A DNA stretch of 54,689 nucleotides. Origin: Bacteroidaceae bacterium (GTDB lineage Bacteria > Bacteroidota > Bacteroidia > Bacteroidales > Bacteroidaceae). The stretch lies in the NCBI GenBank assembly GCA_024697945.1, contig JAILRU010000050.1, positions 1 to 54,689 of the forward strand, given 5' to 3'. A model generated the notes under the pieces. The model was not told the DNA's origin, did not search any database, and was given only the letters and a program-made list of their open reading frames with translations. Positions 53,352 to 54,689 of this stretch are shown one piece after another. Numbering within the stretch: the first letter of the stretch is position 1; every line of letters starts with the position of its first letter. The position numbers were made by a program, and so were the translations under genes.

Positions 53352-54689
53352 ATGAAACGTATTTTCTCTCTCTTTCTCTCTTCATTAGCCGTTGCTTCCT
53401 CTATGGCAGCGGTAACTACGCCCCTCCTTGATGATAGGGAGGGGACGGGGGAGAGTCTTGACCCCGTCGTCATGCGCATCAATGGCAAGGATGTGCTGCG
53501 CTCGGAGTTTGAGTACAACTATAACAAGAACAACACCGAAGGTGTCATCGACAAGAAGACCGTGGACGAGTACGTGGATCTCTTCATCAACTACAAACTG
53601 AAGGTGGAGGCCGCGTTGGACGCCCGTTTCGACACACTCGCCAGCTATCAGAAGGAGTTCCGCGAATACCGCGACCAGCAGATCCGTCCGCTCCTCGTCA
53701 CCCCCGCTGCCGAGGAGCAGGAGGTGCGTGATTATTACGACAAGATGCTGGAACAGCTCGACGGCAAGGAGTTGCTCATGCCCGCTCACATCTTTGTGCG
53801 TGTCATGCAGCAGTCCACGCCCGAACAGCAGGCAGCTGCCAAGGCCCGCATCGACTCCATCTATGCCTGCCTGCAGGAGGGTGAGGACTTTGCCGCCCTG
53901 GCTGCCAAGAGCTCCGAGGACCCCGGCACCGCCCAGCGCGGCGGCGTCATCGGCTGGATTGGCCCCAAGCAGTTGCTCAAGGAGGTGGAGGATGCCTGCT
54001 ATGCCCTGCAGAAGGATGAAGTGGCCGCGCCGCTGCTCTCCACCGTGGGCTGGCACATCCTGAAGCTCGTGGACAAGAAGCCCCTGGAGCCCTATGACAC
54101 GCTGGCCCCCCGCATCCGTCAGTTCCTGGAGCAGCGCGGCATGAAGGACCGCATCGCCAATGCGGTCGTCGATAGCCTCTCCAAGCAGAGTGGCAAGACG
54201 CTGGAGCAGGTGATGGACGAGGAGACGGCCCGCCTGTGTGCAGAGGATGAGGAGCTGAAGTACCTGGTGCAGGAGTACCACGACGGCTTGCTCTTCTACG
54301 AGATCTGCCAGCGTCAGGTGTGGGAACCCGCCTCGAAGGACACCCTCGCCCTGGAGCAGTACTTCAAGCAGAACAAGAAGGCCTACGCCTTCGACAAGCC
54401 CCACTATGCCGGTGCACTTCTGCAGGCCATCAACCCCGATGTCCTCAAGCAGGTGCAGAAGACCCTGAAGGGCAAGGCTGAGGACCAGTGGGCCGGCATC
54501 GTGAAGACGCAGATTAACAAGGACAGCGTGCAGGTGCGCTTCGACCGTCGCGTCTTTGTGCAGGGCGAGAACGCCCTGGTGGACTCCCTCGCCTTTGGCG
54601 TGAAGGAGGGCAAGACCCGCATCAACGCAAAATATCCCGCCGTGGGCCTCATCGGGCGTAAGCTCAAGAAAGGTCCGCAGCTGTGGACC
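53352..54689 (+). CDS. Parvulin-type peptidyl-prolyl isomerase (SurA-like), 3' end outside window
   Basis: The frame runs from the ATG at 53352 to the window edge (446 codons) without stop. A signal peptide (MKRIFSLFLSSLAVASSMAA) precedes a SurA-like N-terminal domain (VVMRINGKDVLRSEFEYNYN). A parvulin domain follows at about residues 140-240, with AHIFVRVMQQSTPEQQAAA, AKSSEDPGTAQRGGVIGWIG and TVGWHILKLVDKKP. The product is a periplasmic chaperone/isomerase for outer-membrane proteins. Residues 23-36 (TPLLDDREGTGES) are encoded by a CCCC/GGGG palindrome at 53421-53450 and look like an insertion after the signal peptide. Confidence 0.85.
   Translation, partial: MKRIFSLFLSSLAVASSMAAVTTPLLDDREGTGESLDPVVMRINGKDVLRSEFEYNYNKNNTEGVIDKKTVDEYVDLFINYKLKVEAALDARFDTLASYQKEFREYRDQQIRPLLVTPAAEEQEVRDYYDKMLEQLDGKELLMPAHIFVRVMQQSTPEQQAAAKARIDSIYACLQEGEDFAALAAKSSEDPGTAQRGGVIGWIGPKQLLKEVEDACYALQKDEVAAPLLSTVGWHILKLVDKKPLEPYDTLAPRIRQFLEQRGMKDRIANAVVDSLSKQSGKTLEQVMDEETARLCAEDEELKYLVQEYHDGLLFYEICQRQVWEPASKDTLALEQYFKQNKKAYAFDKPHYAGALLQAINPDVLKQVQKTLKGKAEDQWAGIVKTQINKDSVQVRFDRRVFVQGENALVDSLAFGVKEGKTRINAKYPAVGLIGRKLKKGPQLWT

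Overview
The window is a stretch of Bacteroidota chromosome, most likely a Prevotella-like member of the Bacteroidales. The evidence is PorQ of the type IX secretion system (T9SS), two surface proteins with T9SS-type tails, an HU-related DNA-binding protein, a 'smalltalk' micro-protein, and repeated promoters of the Bacteroidota form TTTG-N19/20-TAnnTTTG. Most of it is ordinary core genome. No complete mobile element, CRISPR array or rRNA is visible.

Layout. 1-262: a truncated secreted-protein gene whose first 23 codons look like the start of a beta-carbonic anhydrase. 263-971: non-coding, with a promoter, a hairpin and an array of eight 22-bp units. 972-3386: sugar isomerase-like gene and NamZ (peptidoglycan/carbohydrate turnover). 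3511-9954: branched-chain amino acid operon ilvD-ilvB-ilvN-acyl-ACP thioesterase-ilvC. 10170-11246: aroC. 11379-11980: a frameshifted lipoprotein gene. 12148-12250 and 12315-12722: a second 22-bp array and the HU-like gene. 12898-17799: nifJ with a partner ATPase. 17887-19517: mtgA and an OmpA-family lipoprotein. 19757-22484: proS and an AmpG-like transporter. 22681-23060: the smalltalk micro-gene among repeats and hairpins. 23169-25664: an ExbB/ExbD energiser operon behind a tRNA-Ser. 25951-28533: tatD, a polyprenyl synthase and tonB. 28719-30397: porQ-cmk. 30582-45875: a dense plus-strand housekeeping run (rplY, pth, pepT, an S4 protein, dnaG, xseA, xseB, ilvE, mfd, recN, tilS, a serine hydrolase). 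46012-51509: two divergent surface-protein genes around a dead insertion sequence. 51757-end: guaB and a parvulin-type peptidyl-prolyl isomerase that runs off the window.

How the genes fit together. IlvBN, IlvC, IlvD and IlvE make valine, leucine and isoleucine. The ExbB/ExbD/TonB set energises outer-membrane uptake. PorQ and the tailed surface proteins belong to T9SS export. NamZ, MtgA, the AmpG-like protein and the OmpA lipoprotein act on the cell wall. PrimA-type replication and repair is represented by DnaG, XseAB, Mfd and RecN.

The unusual content is in non-coding and repetitive DNA. (1) Two arrays with an exact 22-bp period occur, one directly before the HU-like gene; in the other the unit sequence changes in blocks while the 22-bp phase is kept. 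(2) A family of heptanucleotide tandem repeats of many sequences but constant period 7 sits in most intergenic gaps. It supplies start codons to some genes and appears inside ilvD, mfd, tilS and the transporter gene. (3) C-rich/G-rich palindromes also enter coding sequence, for example just after the signal peptide of the isomerase at the right end.
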